DNA of 64,000 bases from Extensimonas soli (GCF_029211265.1 NZ_JARGEL010000016.1:62001-126000); one strand, 5' to 3'; counted from the first letter of the stretch, positions 1-10,399 are shown. Translations and numbers: made by a program. Notes: generated by a model from the sequence alone, not told the origin.

Positions 1-737
1 AAGAACAGCCCTTCCATCAGGCAGGCGAAGACGATCAGGCTCTTGAGCAGGGTCTGGTCGGCCTCGGGCGTGCCGGTATGAAAGTGCGGGTCCATGATCG
101 CGTCGATGAACGGAATCAGGAATTCGTCCTTGGCGCGGATCGCGGGAACTTCATGGTAGGCGTTGAAGATTTCGCCCTCGTCGAGCCCCAGCGACTCGAC
201 GATGTACTGGTAGGCGTGCGTGTGGATCGCTTCTTCGAAGGCCTGGCGCAGCAGGAATTGGCGGCATTCGGGCGCCGTGATGTGGCGGTAAGTGCCGAGC
301 ACGATGTTGTTGGCGGCCAGGCTGTCGGCGGTGACGAAGAAGCCCAGGTTGCGCTTGACGATGCGGCGCTCTTCCTCTGTCAGCCCGTTCGGGTCTTTCC
401 AGAGCGCGATGTCGCGCGTCATGTTGACCTCTTGCGGCATCCAGTGGTTGGCGCAGGTCGCGAGGTATTTTTCCCAGGCCCATTTGTATTTGAAGGGCAC
501 GAGCTGGTTGACGTCGGTCTGGCCGTTGATGATGCGCTTGTCGGCGGCGTTGACGCGGCGCTCGGACATTTTCTGCGCCGGCGCCTGGGGCTTGGGTGCG
601 GCGAATGCGGGCGCTGCATTTTCGGCGGCGCGGGGTGCAAGAAACGGCTGTGTGCCGAGCATGGCGCCGCCGGGAGGCAGTGCCATGCCCGGTGCGACAG
701 ATGCGGCGGGGGTGATTTCTTCGTCCCAATTCAGCAT
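1..737 (-). CDS. nrdB: Ribonucleotide reductase class Ia small subunit, 5' part only
   Basis: Partial gene: the N-terminal 245 codons are present and the 3' end lies beyond the left edge. The subunit carries the di-iron/tyrosyl radical that starts nucleotide reduction in NrdA. The diagnostic E-x-x-H-x-x-x-Y pattern is visible in [17 protein letters not shown] (two iron ligands and the likely radical tyrosine), followed by a typical helix ending [10 protein letters not shown]. The first 60 or so residues are an Ala/Pro-rich leader before the conserved fold. It lies 116 nt downstream of nrdA in the same direction and is probably co-transcribed with it from the NrdR-controlled promoter. Start chosen at the first in-frame ATG, MLNWDEE, typical of this family. 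Confidence 0.95.
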   Translation of the reverse strand, partial: MLNWDEEITPAASVAPGMALPPGGAMLGTQPFLAPRAAENAAPAFAAPKPQAPAQKMSERRVNAADKRIINGQTDVNQLVPFKYKWAWEKYLATCANHWMPQEVNMTRDIALWKDPNGLTEEERRIVKRNLGFFVTADSLAANNIVLGTYRHITAPECRQFLLRQAFEEAIHTHAYQYIVESLGLDEGEIFNAYHEVPAIRAKDEFLIPFIDAIMDPHFHTGTPEADQTLLKSLIVFACLMEGLF

Positions 738-853
738 GGTTTTTTCCGTGCGAGGATTATGAAAGCAGTGCTGCAAAATGAAAAGCACTCCAGCGCGCTC
801 TGGCAAGGTTTTTTTGCATGCGTCGGCGTTTTGGGCGCGTGCCGAGCAAGGGC

Positions 854-3790
854 TTACTGGCAGGCTTCGCAGGTCGGATCGTCGATGGCGCAGAACTTGA
901 CGTCGGTGGCGGGCAGTGCTGCTGCGGCATCGAGCACGCTGGCTGTGCCGGACGCGGCAGCGAAAGCCGCCGGCGCACCGCCTTGCCCTGTGCCCACGGC
1001 ATTGAGCTGCTGGCGGTTCACGGTACTCATCTCGACGTGCGTGGCGCTTTGCGTGCGCAGGTAGTACGTCGTCTTGAGGCCGCGCAGCCAGGCGAGCTTG
1101 TAGGTCTCGTCGAGCTTCTTGCCCGAAGCGCCGGCCATGTAGATGTTGAGGCTTTGCGCCTGGTCGATCCACTTCTGGCGGCGCGCGGCGGCTTCGACGA
1201 GCCAGCGCGGCTCGATCTCGAAGGCAGTGGAATACAGCGCCTTCAGATCGGGCGGCACGCGGTCTATAGGGTGCAGTGAGCCCTTGAAGTGCTTGAGGTC
1301 CAGCACCATCACGTCGTCCCACAGGCCCAGGCGCTTGAGGTCGTGCACGAGGTAGCCGTTGATGACGGTGAATTCGCCCGAGAGGTTGCTCTTGACCGAC
1401 AGGTTGCCGAACGACGGCTCGATCGAGGCATCGACGCCAATGATGTTGCTGATGGTGGCTGTGGGGGCGATGGCCACGCAGTTGGAATTGCGCATGCCGT
1501 CCTGCGCGATCTTGCGGCGCAGGGCGTCCCAGTCCAGGCGCGCGCTGCGATCGACTTCGAGATGCCCGCCGCGCGCTTGCGCCAGCATGTCCAGCGTGTC
1601 GAAAGGCAGGATGCCGCGCTCCCAGAGCGAGCCCTGGTAGCTCGAATACCTGCCGCGCTCGCGCGCGAGATCGCTCGAAGCCCAGTAAGCGTAATAGCAC
1701 AGCGCTTCCATGGAGGCATCGGCGAATTCCACCGCCTCTTGCGAGGCGTAGGGGATGCGCAGCTCGTACAGCGCGTCCTGAAAGCCCATCACGCCCAGCC
1801 CCACGGGGCGGTGGCGCAGGTTGGAGTCGCGCGCTTTGCGCACGGCGTAGTAGTTGATGTCGATCACGTTGTCGAGCATGCGCATGGCCACGGACACGGT
1901 TTTGCGCAGCTTGTCGTGGTCCAGCACCTTGGTGGGCTGGCCGCTCGCGTCCGCCGGGCCGTCCTTGAGGTGCTGCAGCAGGTTGACCGAGCCGAGGTTG
2001 CACACCGCGGTTTCGCTGTCGCTGGTGTTGAGCGTGATTTCGGTGCACAGGTTGGACGAATGCACCACGCCCACATGCTGCTGGGGCGAGCGCACGTTGC
2101 AGGCATCCTTGAAGGTGATCCAGGGGTGGCCCGTCTCGAACAGCATGCTGAGCATCTTGCGCCACAGATCGACCGCCTGCACGGTCTTGCTGGGTTTGAT
2201 CTCACCGCGCGCAGCCTTCTCTTCGTAGGCCACGTAGGCGGCCTCGAAGTCAGCGCCGAATTTGTCGTGCAGGTCAGGCACGTCGGACGGCGAGAACAGC
2301 GTCCATGGCCCCTTTTCCAGCACGCGCTTCATGAACAGGTCGGGAATCCAGTTGGCCGTGTTCATGTCGTGCGTGCGGCGGCGGTCGTCGCCGGTGTTCT
2401 TGCGCAGCTCCAGAAACTCCTCGATGTCCAGGTGCCAGGTTTCGAGGTAGCAGCAGACGGCGCCCTTGCGCTTGCCGCCCTGGTTCACGGCCACGGCCGT
2501 GTCGTTGACCACCTTGAGGAAAGGCACCACGCCTTGCGACTCGCCGTTCGTGCCCTTGATGTGACTGCCGAGCGCGCGCACGCGCGTCCAGTCGTTGCCC
2601 AGGCCGCCGGCAAATTTGGACAGCAGGGCGTTTTCCTTGATCGCTTCGTAGATGCCGTCGAGGTCATCGGGCACCGTGGTCAGGTAGCAGCTCGAGAGCT
2701 GCGAGCGCAGCGTGCCGCTGTTGAACAGCGTGGGCGTGCTGCTCATGAAGTCGAAGCTGGACAGCACCTCGTAGAACTCGATCGCGCGCGCTTCGCGCTC
2801 CACCTCGTTGAGCGCCAGCCCCATGGCCACGCGCATGAAAAAGGCCTGCGGCAGCTCGATACGCGTCTTGCGCACGTGCAGAAAGTAGCGGTCGTACAGG
2901 GTTTGCAAGCCCAGGTAGTCGAACTTCAGGTCGCGCTCGGGGCGCAGCGCGGCCGCAAGGCGCGGCAGGTCGAATTGCAGCAGGCGCTCGTCGAGCAGCT
3001 CGTTGTCCACGCCTTTGCGGATGAACTGCGGGAAGTCATCGACGTAGCTTTGCGCCATTTCGCCGGGTGCGACATCGCGCCCCAGGACCTCGCGCACGAT
3101 GGTGTGCAGCAGCAGGCGCGCGGTGGCGTAGGTGTAGCCAGGGTCTTTTTCGATCAGCGTGCGCGCTGCAAGGATGGCGGCTTTGTAGACCTCGTCCATG
3201 GGCACACCGTCGTACAGGTTGCGCATGGTTTCGGCGACGATGGGCTGCGCCTGCACGTCCGCGCCCAGGCCCTGGCACGCCGTGGCGATGAGCGACTCGA
3301 GCCGCTGCAGGTCTAGCGCCACGCGCGCGCCGCCGTCGAGCACGTGCAACTGCGGCGCCGCAGGTGCCTGCTGCGCGGCCTGCTGGGCGCGCTCCTGCGC
3401 ACGGCGCTCGCGGTAGAGCACGTAGGCGCGCGCCACCTCGTGATGGCCGCCGCGCATCAGGCCGAGTTCGACCTGGTCCTGCACGTCTTCGATGTGGAAG
3501 GTGCCGCCGCCGGGGCGCGAGCGCAGCAGGGCGCGCGTGACGGCCTGCGTCAGGCCATCGACCACTTCGCGCACGCTGGCCGAGGCCGCGCCCTGCGTGC
3601 CGTGCACCGCGAGAAAGGCTTTCATCATCGCGATGGCGATTTTTTGCGGCTCGAACGGCACGACCGCGCCGTTGCGGCGGATGATCTGGTAGTGCGCAAA
3701 GGCGCTGGCGCCTGCAGGCGTCGCAGCGGCGGCTTGCCCTTGCGGAGCAGGAAAGCCAAGGGGCTCGGGAGATGGCATGGCAGCTTGCAT
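854..3790 (-). CDS. nrdA: Ribonucleoside-diphosphate reductase class Ia large subunit
   Basis: Catalytic subunit that converts NDPs to dNDPs, 978 aa. Two ATP-cone regulatory domains stand in tandem at the N-terminus (about residues 33-130, beginning YQIIRRNG, and 150-245). This explains the length beyond the ~760 aa enterobacterial type and resembles the longer pseudomonad enzyme. Active-site cysteines are recognisable: LSSCYL and [10 protein letters not shown] for the redox pair, NLCTEI for the thiyl radical. The radical-relay tyrosine pair is in TTYYLRT. The C-terminal shuttle cysteines are in PTCEACQ. The start at 3790 was preferred over the upstream ATG at 3838 because AGAGGA lies about 8 nt before it. 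nrdB follows. NrdR boxes lie upstream. Confidence 0.97.
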   Translation of the reverse strand: MQAAMPSPEPLGFPAPQGQAAAATPAGASAFAHYQIIRRNGAVVPFEPQKIAIAMMKAFLAVHGTQGAASASVREVVDGLTQAVTRALLRSRPGGGTFHIEDVQDQVELGLMRGGHHEVARAYVLYRERRAQERAQQAAQQAPAAPQLHVLDGGARVALDLQRLESLIATACQGLGADVQAQPIVAETMRNLYDGVPMDEVYKAAILAARTLIEKDPGYTYATARLLLHTIVREVLGRDVAPGEMAQSYVDDFPQFIRKGVDNELLDERLLQFDLPRLAAALRPERDLKFDYLGLQTLYDRYFLHVRKTRIELPQAFFMRVAMGLALNEVEREARAIEFYEVLSSFDFMSSTPTLFNSGTLRSQLSSCYLTTVPDDLDGIYEAIKENALLSKFAGGLGNDWTRVRALGSHIKGTNGESQGVVPFLKVVNDTAVAVNQGGKRKGAVCCYLETWHLDIEEFLELRKNTGDDRRRTHDMNTANWIPDLFMKRVLEKGPWTLFSPSDVPDLHDKFGADFEAAYVAYEEKAARGEIKPSKTVQAVDLWRKMLSMLFETGHPWITFKDACNVRSPQQHVGVVHSSNLCTEITLNTSDSETAVCNLGSVNLLQHLKDGPADASGQPTKVLDHDKLRKTVSVAMRMLDNVIDINYYAVRKARDSNLRHRPVGLGVMGFQDALYELRIPYASQEAVEFADASMEALCYYAYWASSDLARERGRYSSYQGSLWERGILPFDTLDMLAQARGGHLEVDRSARLDWDALRRKIAQDGMRNSNCVAIAPTATISNIIGVDASIEPSFGNLSVKSNLSGEFTVINGYLVHDLKRLGLWDDVMVLDLKHFKGSLHPIDRVPPDLKALYSTAFEIEPRWLVEAAARRQKWIDQAQSLNIYMAGASGKKLDETYKLAWLRGLKTTYYLRTQSATHVEMSTVNRQQLNAVGTGQGGAPAAFAAASGTASVLDAAAALPATDVKFCAIDDPTCEACQ

Positions 3791-3889
3791 CGGAAGTCCT
3801 CTCGTCCTTTGGGGAACGGTCGTGAAAGCGGGGGGCATGGCGCAAACCCAGGGGCGCGCAGGGCGCTGTGGCGAGTGCTTTGATTGGAG

Positions 3890-3943
3890 ACTATAGCACT
3901 AGATTTAGTGCTTCATTGTCATAAAAAACACTACAGGTAGCGT
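3890..3943 (-). promoter_or_regulatory. nrdAB promoter with tandem NrdR boxes
   Basis: Two 16-bp palindromes of NrdR-box form: box 1 at 3896-3911 (GCACTAGATTTAGTGC) and box 2 at 3928-3943 (ACACTACAGGTAGCGT). Their centres are 32 bp apart, three helical turns, the spacing usual for NrdR. Read on the minus strand, an extended -10 (TGCTATAGT, 3890-3898) overlaps the edge of box 1, so bound NrdR would block polymerase. The nrdA start codon lies about 100 nt downstream. The matches are direct reading; the repressor assignment is family knowledge. Confidence 0.8.
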
Positions 3944-4003
3944 TTATAAGCCGCATTGCTTTTGGCGTGCGTCGAACGCGGTACGCCGACAGGCTGCTAC
4001 GCC

Positions 4004-4609
4004 TCAGCGCTGGAGGGCCGCCTGCACAGCGCGGGGGAAACACTCCGCAGGCCAGGCGAGCGCTGCCTGCAGCCGCCCCCAGTCGAAGCCGGCACCGGGG
4101 TCGTGCTTGCGCCCGGGCGCGACATGCTCGTGACCGGCCACGTCGGTGATGGGATAACGCCCGGCGAGGTCGCGGCACAGCCCGGCCAGGACCTCGTACT
4201 GCGCCGGCTCGAACGGCCCACCTTCGAGCCCTTCGAGCTCTATGCCCACCGAGTAGTCGTTGCAGTTGCTCCTGCCTTGATAGCTAGAGGCGCCCGCGTG
4301 CCAGGCGCGCTGGTCACAATCGACGAACTGCCACAGGCGCCCTGTGCGCGCTATGAAAAAATGCGCCGACACTTCGAGGCCGCGGATGCTCTGGAAGTAG
4401 GGGTGTGCGTCCCAGTCAAGCGTGCCGGTGAAGAGCTGCTGCACGGCCTGCGTGCCGTATTCGCCCGGTGGCAGGCTGATCGAGTGCAGCACGATCAGCC
4501 TGACCTCGGCTCCGGCTGGCCGAGGGCCGAAATGCGGCGACGCGAGCCAGAGGGCGCCCACATGCCGGCCGCCGTCCCGCCACGGCGTGGCCGTCTCAGC
4601 CTTGCTCAT
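4004..4609 (-). CDS. ampD: 1,6-anhydro-N-acetylmuramyl-L-alanine amidase AmpD
   Basis: Cytoplasmic zinc amidase that removes the stem peptide from anhydro-muropeptides during cell-wall recycling; 201 aa. Family motifs: VLHSIS with the first zinc histidine, YSVGIELEG, and GHEHVAPGRKHDPG with the second histidine, the conserved lysine and the Asp ligand. No signal peptide, as expected. The start ATG ([10 protein letters not shown]) lies inside the end of pilR, overlapping it by 14 nt. A longer in-frame opening upstream is pilR in another frame. anmK, the other anhydro-muropeptide recycling gene in the window, lies 50 kb away. Loss of AmpD derepresses AmpC-type beta-lactamases in species that have them; no ampR/ampC is seen here. 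Confidence 0.95.
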   Translation of the reverse strand: MSKAETATPWRDGGRHVGALWLASPHFGPRPAGAEVRLIVLHSISLPPGEYGTQAVQQLFTGTLDWDAHPYFQSIRGLEVSAHFFIARTGRLWQFVDCDQRAWHAGASSYQGRSNCNDYSVGIELEGLEGGPFEPAQYEVLAGLCRDLAGRYPITDVAGHEHVAPGRKHDPGAGFDWGRLQAALAWPAECFPRAVQAALQR

Positions 4610-6116
4610 CCCGTGCGTCCTGGGGCATGTCGGACTCGCCAGGCAGCGCGATCTGCAGACGGTCGATGCGGTAGCGCATCTGGCGCAGACTGATACCCAG
4701 GCGCGCGGCGGCTGCGGTGCGGTTGAAGCCGCATGCGTGCAGGGCGCGTACCAGGATGTCGCGCTCCTGCCGGTCGAGCCAGGCCTGCAGGTCTTTGGGC
4801 AGCTCTTGCAGCGCGGCGCTCGGCGATGCCACTTCTGTCGCCTCTCCTGCCCCTGCCGCCTCCCCAGCCGCTTGTGCCGCGCCGCCGGGCGCTGTTGTGG
4901 CAGGTGTAGCAAGGGATGAACCGAGCGCCGCCTCGAGTTCGAGTTCGGCGCCGTCGCTGAGCGCGAGCGCGCGGTGCAGCAGGTTTTCGAGCTCGCGCAC
5001 GTTGCCCGTGAGCGGGTGCTGCGCCAGTGCGGCGAGCGCCTTTTCGGTCAGGCGCGGGGCGGGCACGCCGCTCTCCTGCGCGATGCGCCCGAGCAGTGCC
5101 GCGCACAGCGCGGGCAGGTCTTCGCGCCGCGCGCGCAAGGGCGGCACCAGGACTTCGATCACGTTCAGGCGGTAATACAAGTCCTGCCGGAAGCGCCCGG
5201 CATGCACGTCGGCCGCGAGGTCGCGGTGCGTGGCGCTCACGATGCGCACGTCCACACTCTCTTCCTGCGTAGCGCCGAGCGGGCGCACACTGCGCTCCTG
5301 GATGGCGCGCAGCAGCTTGGACTGCATGGCCAGCGGCAGGTCGCCGATTTCGTCGAGGAACAGCGTGCCGCCGCGCGCGGCCTGGAAGTAGCCCTCACGG
5401 TCTGCCGTGGCGCCGGTGTAGGAGCCCTTGCGCGCGCCGAAAAACTCCGCTTCGAGCAGGTGCTCAGGGATCGCGCCGCAATTGACGGCAATGATGGGGC
5501 CGTCGGCGCGCTGGCTGCACGCGTGCAGCGCCTGCGCCACCAGTTCCTTGCCGGTGCCCGATTCGCCGAGGATCAGCACCGGCGCCATGCTTTTGGCGAC
5601 TTTGGCGATGCGTTGCTTGACCTGGGTCATCGCGGGCGAATCGCCGACGAGCCGCGCCAGGGCGGCCGTGGCGTTGGCGTCTGCCGTCCCCTTGTCGGCG
5701 TGCAGTTCGGATGTGCTGCGCGCGGCGCGTGGGGCGGGCACGCCGCCCATGCCTTGCACTGCCGAGGCCACGACAGCACGGAATTGCTTGAGATCGACGG
5801 GTTTGGTGAGGTAGTCGAACGCGCCCGCGCGCAGGGCTTCGACGGCGTTTTCGGCCGATCCGTAAGCGGTCATGACCACGCAGCGCTCGCGCCTTTGCTG
5901 CGCGCGCACTTCCTGCAGCAGCTCCATGCCAAAGCCGTCGGGCAGGCGCATGTCGGTGATGACGGCGTCAAATCGCTGGCTTTGCAGCTGCGTGCGCGCT
6001 TCCTGCAGGGTGGCGGCGGTTTGCACGCGGTAGCCTTCGCGCAGCAAGGTCAGCTCGTACAGGGTGCGCAGGTCGGGTTCGTCATCGACGACGAGGATGG
6101 AGGCGGGGCTGGTCAT
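4596..6116 (-). CDS. pilR: Sigma-54 dependent response regulator PilR
   Basis: NtrC-type activator, 506 aa, partner of the adjacent PilS kinase, expected to drive sigma-54 transcription of type IV pilin. Receiver domain with acidic VVDDE and phospho-acceptor Asp55 (ITDMRLPDG), and K in LTKPVD. AAA+ domain with Walker A GESGTGKE near residue 185. The C-terminal Fis-type helix-turn-helix is [20 protein letters not shown]. The sigma-54 contact loop reads GSYTGA where GAFTGA or GSFTGA is usual. The start at 6116 ([10 protein letters not shown]) leaves 10 nt after pilS. pilA is not in the window. Confidence 0.93.
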   Translation of the reverse strand: MTSPASILVVDDEPDLRTLYELTLLREGYRVQTAATLQEARTQLQSQRFDAVITDMRLPDGFGMELLQEVRAQQRRERCVVMTAYGSAENAVEALRAGAFDYLTKPVDLKQFRAVVASAVQGMGGVPAPRAARSTSELHADKGTADANATAALARLVGDSPAMTQVKQRIAKVAKSMAPVLILGESGTGKELVAQALHACSQRADGPIIAVNCGAIPEHLLEAEFFGARKGSYTGATADREGYFQAARGGTLFLDEIGDLPLAMQSKLLRAIQERSVRPLGATQEESVDVRIVSATHRDLAADVHAGRFRQDLYYRLNVIEVLVPPLRARREDLPALCAALLGRIAQESGVPAPRLTEKALAALAQHPLTGNVRELENLLHRALALSDGAELELEAALGSSLATPATTAPGGAAQAAGEAAGAGEATEVASPSAALQELPKDLQAWLDRQERDILVRALHACGFNRTAAAARLGISLRQMRYRIDRLQIALPGESDMPQDARDEQG

Positions 6117-6126
6117 ACGGAATGGG

Positions 6127-7854
6127 TCAAACCACGAGGGTGTCGAACAGCGAGGCCGGGGCCGCGGGCAGGGCCGTGGGGCGGAAAAGCACCGTGAAGG
6201 CGTTGCCTTCGACATCGCCGCGGCGGGTGGGCCGGGACAGGCGCTGGTAGCCGATGCTCGCGCCGTGGCGCTGGCACAGCTCGCGGCAAATATAAAGGCC
6301 CAGGCCGCTGGAGCGGCTTTGCGACGAGAAAAAAGGCTCGAACAAGTGGCGCTCGACCGATTGGTCGAGCGGCGCGCCGTCGCTCCAAACCTGCAGGCTG
6401 GCCTGGCCGCCGGGTGTGGTGCGCGTGCTTACTTGTAGCCCGTCAGGCTCCGGACTTTTGTGGCGCAGCGCGTTGTCGAGCAGGTTGTAGAGCACGCGGC
6501 GCAGGTGCTCGGTGTCGAACGCGACCTGTGCGTTTTCCGCATGCAGGGCCACGTTCAGTTGGCGCAGCGCCGGCTCCTGTGCCTGCCACTCGCCGCAGAT
6601 GCGCGCCACGCTGTCGTCGAGTGCGAGCGTAGCGTCGGGCGCGAGTTGCGCCTGCTGCTGCACCCGCGCGATGTCGAGCACGTCGTCGACGATGCGCGCG
6701 AGGCGTTCGGCGTTCTCGCGCACCATCTGCGCAAGGCGCCGTTGCGCCGGATCGTGCAAGTCTTCTTCGAGCAGCGCGTTGGCCTGCGTGATGGCCGCGA
6801 GCGGGTTGCGGATTTCGTGCGCCACGGCTGCCGACATGCGCCCCATCGCGGCGAGCTTTTCGGTGCGCAGCCGCGCCTGCATGGCGCGCAGGTCGTGCAA
6901 AAACATCACACACAGGCGCTCGTCGGCGCGCGCCGTCAAAGCGGGCTGGGGGGGCGCGGCGGGGGCTGTGCGCGACGGGGTCAGCCAGGTGCGCACGTGC
7001 AGCGCCACGGGGCTTTCGTCGGCGTGCTGCACATAGACGTCGGCGGCCTGCGCGTGGCCTTGCACGAAGCTGCGCTGCGCCAGCGCCACCAGCGGCTGCC
7101 ATGCGGCGCTGCGGGTACCGGCGCGCAAGGAAAAGTGCGCGGCGGGCAGGTGCCTGCCCCCGAGCAACAACAAGGCGGCCGGGTTGGCCATGTGCACGTG
7201 GGCATGTTCATCGAGCACCAGCACGCCGTCGTCGAGGTTCTGGATGACGAGTGCGCTCACCTCGGACTGCAGCTGCGCCGTCATCAGGCTTTGCTGGGCA
7301 TGTTGCTGCTCGCGCACCAGGCGCGCGGCCAGCTCGTGCGCGAGGTAGGCGACGATGACATAGCCCATGCCGGCGAGCGCGCCTTGCAGGTAGTTTTGCG
7401 CCGCGTCCCCGATGCCGTGGGCATTGAGCCACCAGGCCCAGGCGAGCAGCAGCAGGCTGACGACGGCCGTGGTTCCCAGGGCCATCAGCAGCGTGCCATG
7501 CACGGCGGCGAGCAAAATGGGCAGGCCGAACAAGGGCGTGTAGTTCATGCCGCCCGCCTGCAGCCATTGCAGGGCACACACGACGCCCAGGTCCATTCCT
7601 ATGGTTCCAAGCCATTGCGGGCCCAGGACAGGCGATGGCGGCACATGGTGCTTCCAAAGTCGTAGCGCCAAGGCGGCACAGAGGTAGGCCAGGCAGATGG
7701 CCAGCGCGGCAGGCTCCGGGGTGTGGTTCAGCGCCAGTCCCAGGCCCTGCAGTACCAGCAAGGCCAGTGCCACCATGGCCCGGCCCGTGAGAAAACCGCG
7801 CCACAGCCGCACGAAAGGCGTGTCGTCGTTGGGCAAACGGGCGCGCCGGGACAT
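6127..7854 (-). CDS. pilS: Membrane sensor histidine kinase PilS
   Basis: Sensor partner of PilR, 575 aa. About six hydrophobic helices fill residues 20-180, followed by a PAS-like segment (VIQNLDDGVLVLDEHAHV). The HisKA domain has phospho-acceptor His346 in VAHEIRNPL. The HATPase domain shows the N box (YNLLDNALRH) and G2 box (SGLGLYICREL). In Pseudomonas PilS senses pilin in the membrane; the same role is inferred here from domain order and linkage to pilR. The start at 7854 (MSRRARLPNDD) lies 2 nt after the PP0621-type gene, suggesting translational coupling. Confidence 0.92.
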   Translation of the reverse strand: MSRRARLPNDDTPFVRLWRGFLTGRAMVALALLVLQGLGLALNHTPEPAALAICLAYLCAALALRLWKHHVPPSPVLGPQWLGTIGMDLGVVCALQWLQAGGMNYTPLFGLPILLAAVHGTLLMALGTTAVVSLLLLAWAWWLNAHGIGDAAQNYLQGALAGMGYVIVAYLAHELAARLVREQQHAQQSLMTAQLQSEVSALVIQNLDDGVLVLDEHAHVHMANPAALLLLGGRHLPAAHFSLRAGTRSAAWQPLVALAQRSFVQGHAQAADVYVQHADESPVALHVRTWLTPSRTAPAAPPQPALTARADERLCVMFLHDLRAMQARLRTEKLAAMGRMSAAVAHEIRNPLAAITQANALLEEDLHDPAQRRLAQMVRENAERLARIVDDVLDIARVQQQAQLAPDATLALDDSVARICGEWQAQEPALRQLNVALHAENAQVAFDTEHLRRVLYNLLDNALRHKSPEPDGLQVSTRTTPGGQASLQVWSDGAPLDQSVERHLFEPFFSSQSRSSGLGLYICRELCQRHGASIGYQRLSRPTRRGDVEGNAFTVLFRPTALPAAPASLFDTLVV

Positions 7855-7856
7855 GG

Positions 7857-8090
7857 TCAGCGCGGCGGCACAGGCGCAGGGCGCGGCAGGTGCGCCACGG
7901 AGCAATAAAACTTCCCGTCCTGCACCAGGGCTTCGGAGCGCGGCAGGTGCACGCCGCAGTGGGCGCAGGCCACCATGTTTTCAGGGGTCGCGCGCCGCGG
8001 TGCGGGCTTGGAGCGCACGCTGGGCGCCTGTTGACTGCGCCACCAGGCCGCACCCACGGCCACGACGATGAGCACGAGCAGGTACTTCAT
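7857..8090 (-). CDS. PP0621-family small membrane-anchored zinc-ribbon-like protein
   Basis: 77 aa. An N-terminal hydrophobic helix (MKYLLVLIVVAVGAAWW) is followed by a basic linker and a conserved Cys/His knuckle, CAHCGVHLP then FYCSVAH, which could bind zinc. This is the pattern of the uncharacterised PP0621 family found next to pilS in related bacteria. Its start overlaps the stop of the CcsA-like gene by 4 nt (ATGA) and its stop lies 2 nt before pilS, so it sits in a tight operon. Function unknown. An envelope-side metal or redox role is only a guess. Confidence 0.8.
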   Translation of the reverse strand: MKYLLVLIVVAVGAAWWRSQQAPSVRSKPAPRRATPENMVACAHCGVHLPRSEALVQDGKFYCSVAHLPRPAPVPPR

Positions 8091-8884
8091 ACGCTGCGGT
8101 GCAATACGACTTCGAGCACGAAGCGCGAGCCCACGTAGGCCAGCAGCAGCAGCGCGGCACCGGCATACAGCACGCGCACGGCGCTGCGCCCGCGCCAGCC
8201 AAAGCGCGCGCGCCCGAGCAGCAGCACGGCAAAGGTGAGCCAGGACAGCAGCGAGAACACCGTCTTGTGCTCCCAGCGCCAGGCGCGCCCGTAAAGTTGC
8301 TCGCCAAACAGCATGCCCGCGAGCAGCGTCGCCGTGAGCAACACGAAGCCCGCCGCGACGAAGCGAAACGTCAGGCGTTCGAGCGTGAGCAGCGGCATGC
8401 CGCTGTCCGGGTCTTGGCCCTGGCGGATGCGGCGCTCGGCGCGCGTCATGAGCCAGGCATGCACCACCGCGGCCGCAAACAGGCCATAGCAGGCGATACC
8501 CAGCGCCAGGTGCAGCGGCAGCCAGGCGGAGGCCGTGGCGTGCAGCGGTTGGCCCGGAAACAGCTGTGCGAGCAGCAAGGCCAGCGCCGCCAGCAGCGCC
8601 AGTGCCCAGCGCGCGCGCAGCTGCGGGAACAGCTGGCGTTCAATGGCGTACACCGTGAGCGCAAGCCAGGCCGTCATCGACAGCGCCGGCGCAAAGCCAA
8701 AGCGCAGCGCCTCGCCCCACAGCCCCCAGCCGAGCGCCGCGGCGTGCAGCACCCAGGCCAGGCCCAGGGCGCGCCGCGCGCCCTCCTCCTGCAGGCGCGC
8801 CGCGGCAAGCGCCGGAGCGGCGTAGGCCAGCGCTGCCGCGAGTGTCAGCAGCCAGCCGATCGGAGAGGCACTCGGTAAAATCAT
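8087..8884 (-). CDS. CcsA/YpjD-like cytochrome c assembly protein
   Basis: 265 aa, about eight transmembrane helices. It belongs to the CcsA/HemX-like cytochrome c assembly superfamily; the tryptophan-rich segment RAWRWEHKTVFSLLSW near the C-terminus is the typical signature. Members of the YpjD/CorE branch are commonly divergent from ffh, as here (ffh starts 138 bp away on the other strand). A role in haem or c-type cytochrome handling is family inference; no other ccm or ccs gene is nearby. The start at 8884 was chosen because the frame upstream of it runs antisense to ffh. Confidence 0.85.
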   Translation of the reverse strand: MILPSASPIGWLLTLAAALAYAAPALAAARLQEEGARRALGLAWVLHAAALGWGLWGEALRFGFAPALSMTAWLALTVYAIERQLFPQLRARWALALLAALALLLAQLFPGQPLHATASAWLPLHLALGIACYGLFAAAVVHAWLMTRAERRIRQGQDPDSGMPLLTLERLTFRFVAAGFVLLTATLLAGMLFGEQLYGRAWRWEHKTVFSLLSWLTFAVLLLGRARFGWRGRSAVRVLYAGAALLLLAYVGSRFVLEVVLHRSV

Positions 8885-9022
8885 GGCCCGCAGTTTATCC
8901 CGCGGCGATCGTCGAAACCTCCCGCGCGCAGGTGTCTGCCGCCTTTGCTTTGCTGTCGGCCCGGCCCTGCACCAGACGTGCCGCGTTGCGCCCCCCCACC
9001 CACCCCCTAGCTCTTTGCTCCT

Positions 9023-10399
9023 ATGGCCTCCGCTCTGACCGACAAACTCTCGCGCCTCGTCAAAGAAATGCGCGGCCAGGCCCGCATCACCGAATCCAAC
9101 GTGCAGGACATGCTGCGTGAAGTGCGCATGGCCTTGCTCGAAGCCGACGTGGCGCTGCCCGTGGTGCGCGACTTCATTGCGCGCGTCAAGGACAAGGCGC
9201 TGGGGCAGGAGGTGCTGGGCAGCCTCAAGCCCGGCCAGGCGCTGGTGGGCATCGTGCACCGCGAACTCGCCGCCACCATGGGCGAGGGCGTGTCGGACCT
9301 GAACCTGGCCACGCAGCCGCCTGCCGTGATCCTCATGGCCGGCTTGCAGGGCGCGGGCAAGACCACGACCACGGCCAAACTCGCCAAGCACCTGATCGAA
9401 AAGCGCAAGAAAAAGGTGCTCACCGTCTCGGGCGACGTGTACCGGCCCGCGGCCATAGAACAGCTCAAGACCGTGACGCGCCAGGCCGGGGCCGAGTGGT
9501 TTCCGAGCTCGCCCGAGCAAAAGCCGCTCGAGATCGCGCGCGCCGCGCTCGACTACGCCAAAAAGCACTATTTCGACGTGCTGCTGGTCGACACCGCCGG
9601 GCGCCTTGCGATCGACGAGGCGCTGATGCAGGAAATCAAGGAGCTGCACGCGGCGCTGCAGCCGGTCGAAACCCTGTTCGTCGTCGATGCCATGCAGGGC
9701 CAGGATGCCATCAACACCGCGCGCGCCTTCAAGGAGGCGCTGCCCCTCACGGGCATCGTGCTCACCAAATTGGACGGTGACGCGCGCGGCGGCGCGGCGC
9801 TGTCGGTGCGCCAGATCACGGGCGCGCCGATCAAGTTCGCCGGGGTGTCGGAAAAAATCGACGGCCTCGAAGTGTTCGACGCCGAGCGCCACGCAGGCCG
9901 CGTGCTGGGCATGGGCGACATCGTCGCGCTGGTCGAGCAGGTCACGGCCAACGTCGATCTGGACGCCGCGCAAAAACTCGCTGCCAAAGTCAAGAGCGGC
10001 AATGGCTTCGACCTCAACGACTTCCTTGCGCAAATTCAGCAGATGAAGCAGATGGGCGGGCTCTCCAGCCTCATGGACAAGCTGCCCACGCAACTCAGCG
10101 CGCAGGCGGGCAAGGTCGATATGGGCAAGGTCGAAAAAGACATCCGCCGCAAGGAAGGCATCATCCAGAGCATGACGCCGCTGGAGCGCCGCAAGCCCGA
10201 CCTCATCAAGGCCTCGCGCAAAAAGCGCATCGCCCAGGGCGCGGGCGTGCAGGTGCAGGAGGTCAACCGCCTGCTCAAGGAGTTCGAGCAGATGCAGGAA
10301 ATGATGAAAAAAATGAAGGGCGGCGGCCTGATGAAGATGATGAAGAGAATGGGCGGCATGAAAGGCCTGGGCGGCGGCATGCCCAAGATGCCTTTCTGA
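9023..10399 (+). CDS. ffh: Signal recognition particle protein Ffh (SRP54)
   Basis: GTPase that binds signal sequences and 4.5S RNA for co-translational targeting to the inner membrane; 458 aa. N domain, then G domain with P-loop GLQGAGKTTTTAKLAK, DTAGRL (G3) and TKLDGDARGG (G4). The methionine-rich M domain ends with MQEMMKKMKGGGLMKMMKR and a glycine-rich tail. The RNA-binding helix contains SRKKRIAQGAG. Full length. Followed by a short stem-loop with a T run (10416-10433). Confidence 0.98.
   Translation: MASALTDKLSRLVKEMRGQARITESNVQDMLREVRMALLEADVALPVVRDFIARVKDKALGQEVLGSLKPGQALVGIVHRELAATMGEGVSDLNLATQPPAVILMAGLQGAGKTTTTAKLAKHLIEKRKKKVLTVSGDVYRPAAIEQLKTVTRQAGAEWFPSSPEQKPLEIARAALDYAKKHYFDVLLVDTAGRLAIDEALMQEIKELHAALQPVETLFVVDAMQGQDAINTARAFKEALPLTGIVLTKLDGDARGGAALSVRQITGAPIKFAGVSEKIDGLEVFDAERHAGRVLGMGDIVALVEQVTANVDLDAAQKLAAKVKSGNGFDLNDFLAQIQQMKQMGGLSSLMDKLPTQLSAQAGKVDMGKVEKDIRRKEGIIQSMTPLERRKPDLIKASRKKRIAQGAGVQVQEVNRLLKEFEQMQEMMKKMKGGGLMKMMKRMGGMKGLGGGMPKMPF

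Noticed and set aside
1289-3316. 675-codon open frame antisense to nrdA
   Set aside because: Antisense shadow in GC-rich coding DNA: low-complexity His/Val/Ala-rich translation, no motif, and nrdA is unquestionable.
3986-4000. Short match to the end of family A (CCGACAGGCTGCTA) after ampD
   Set aside because: Only about 14 bp agree and no second arm is nearby; it may be a remnant or chance.
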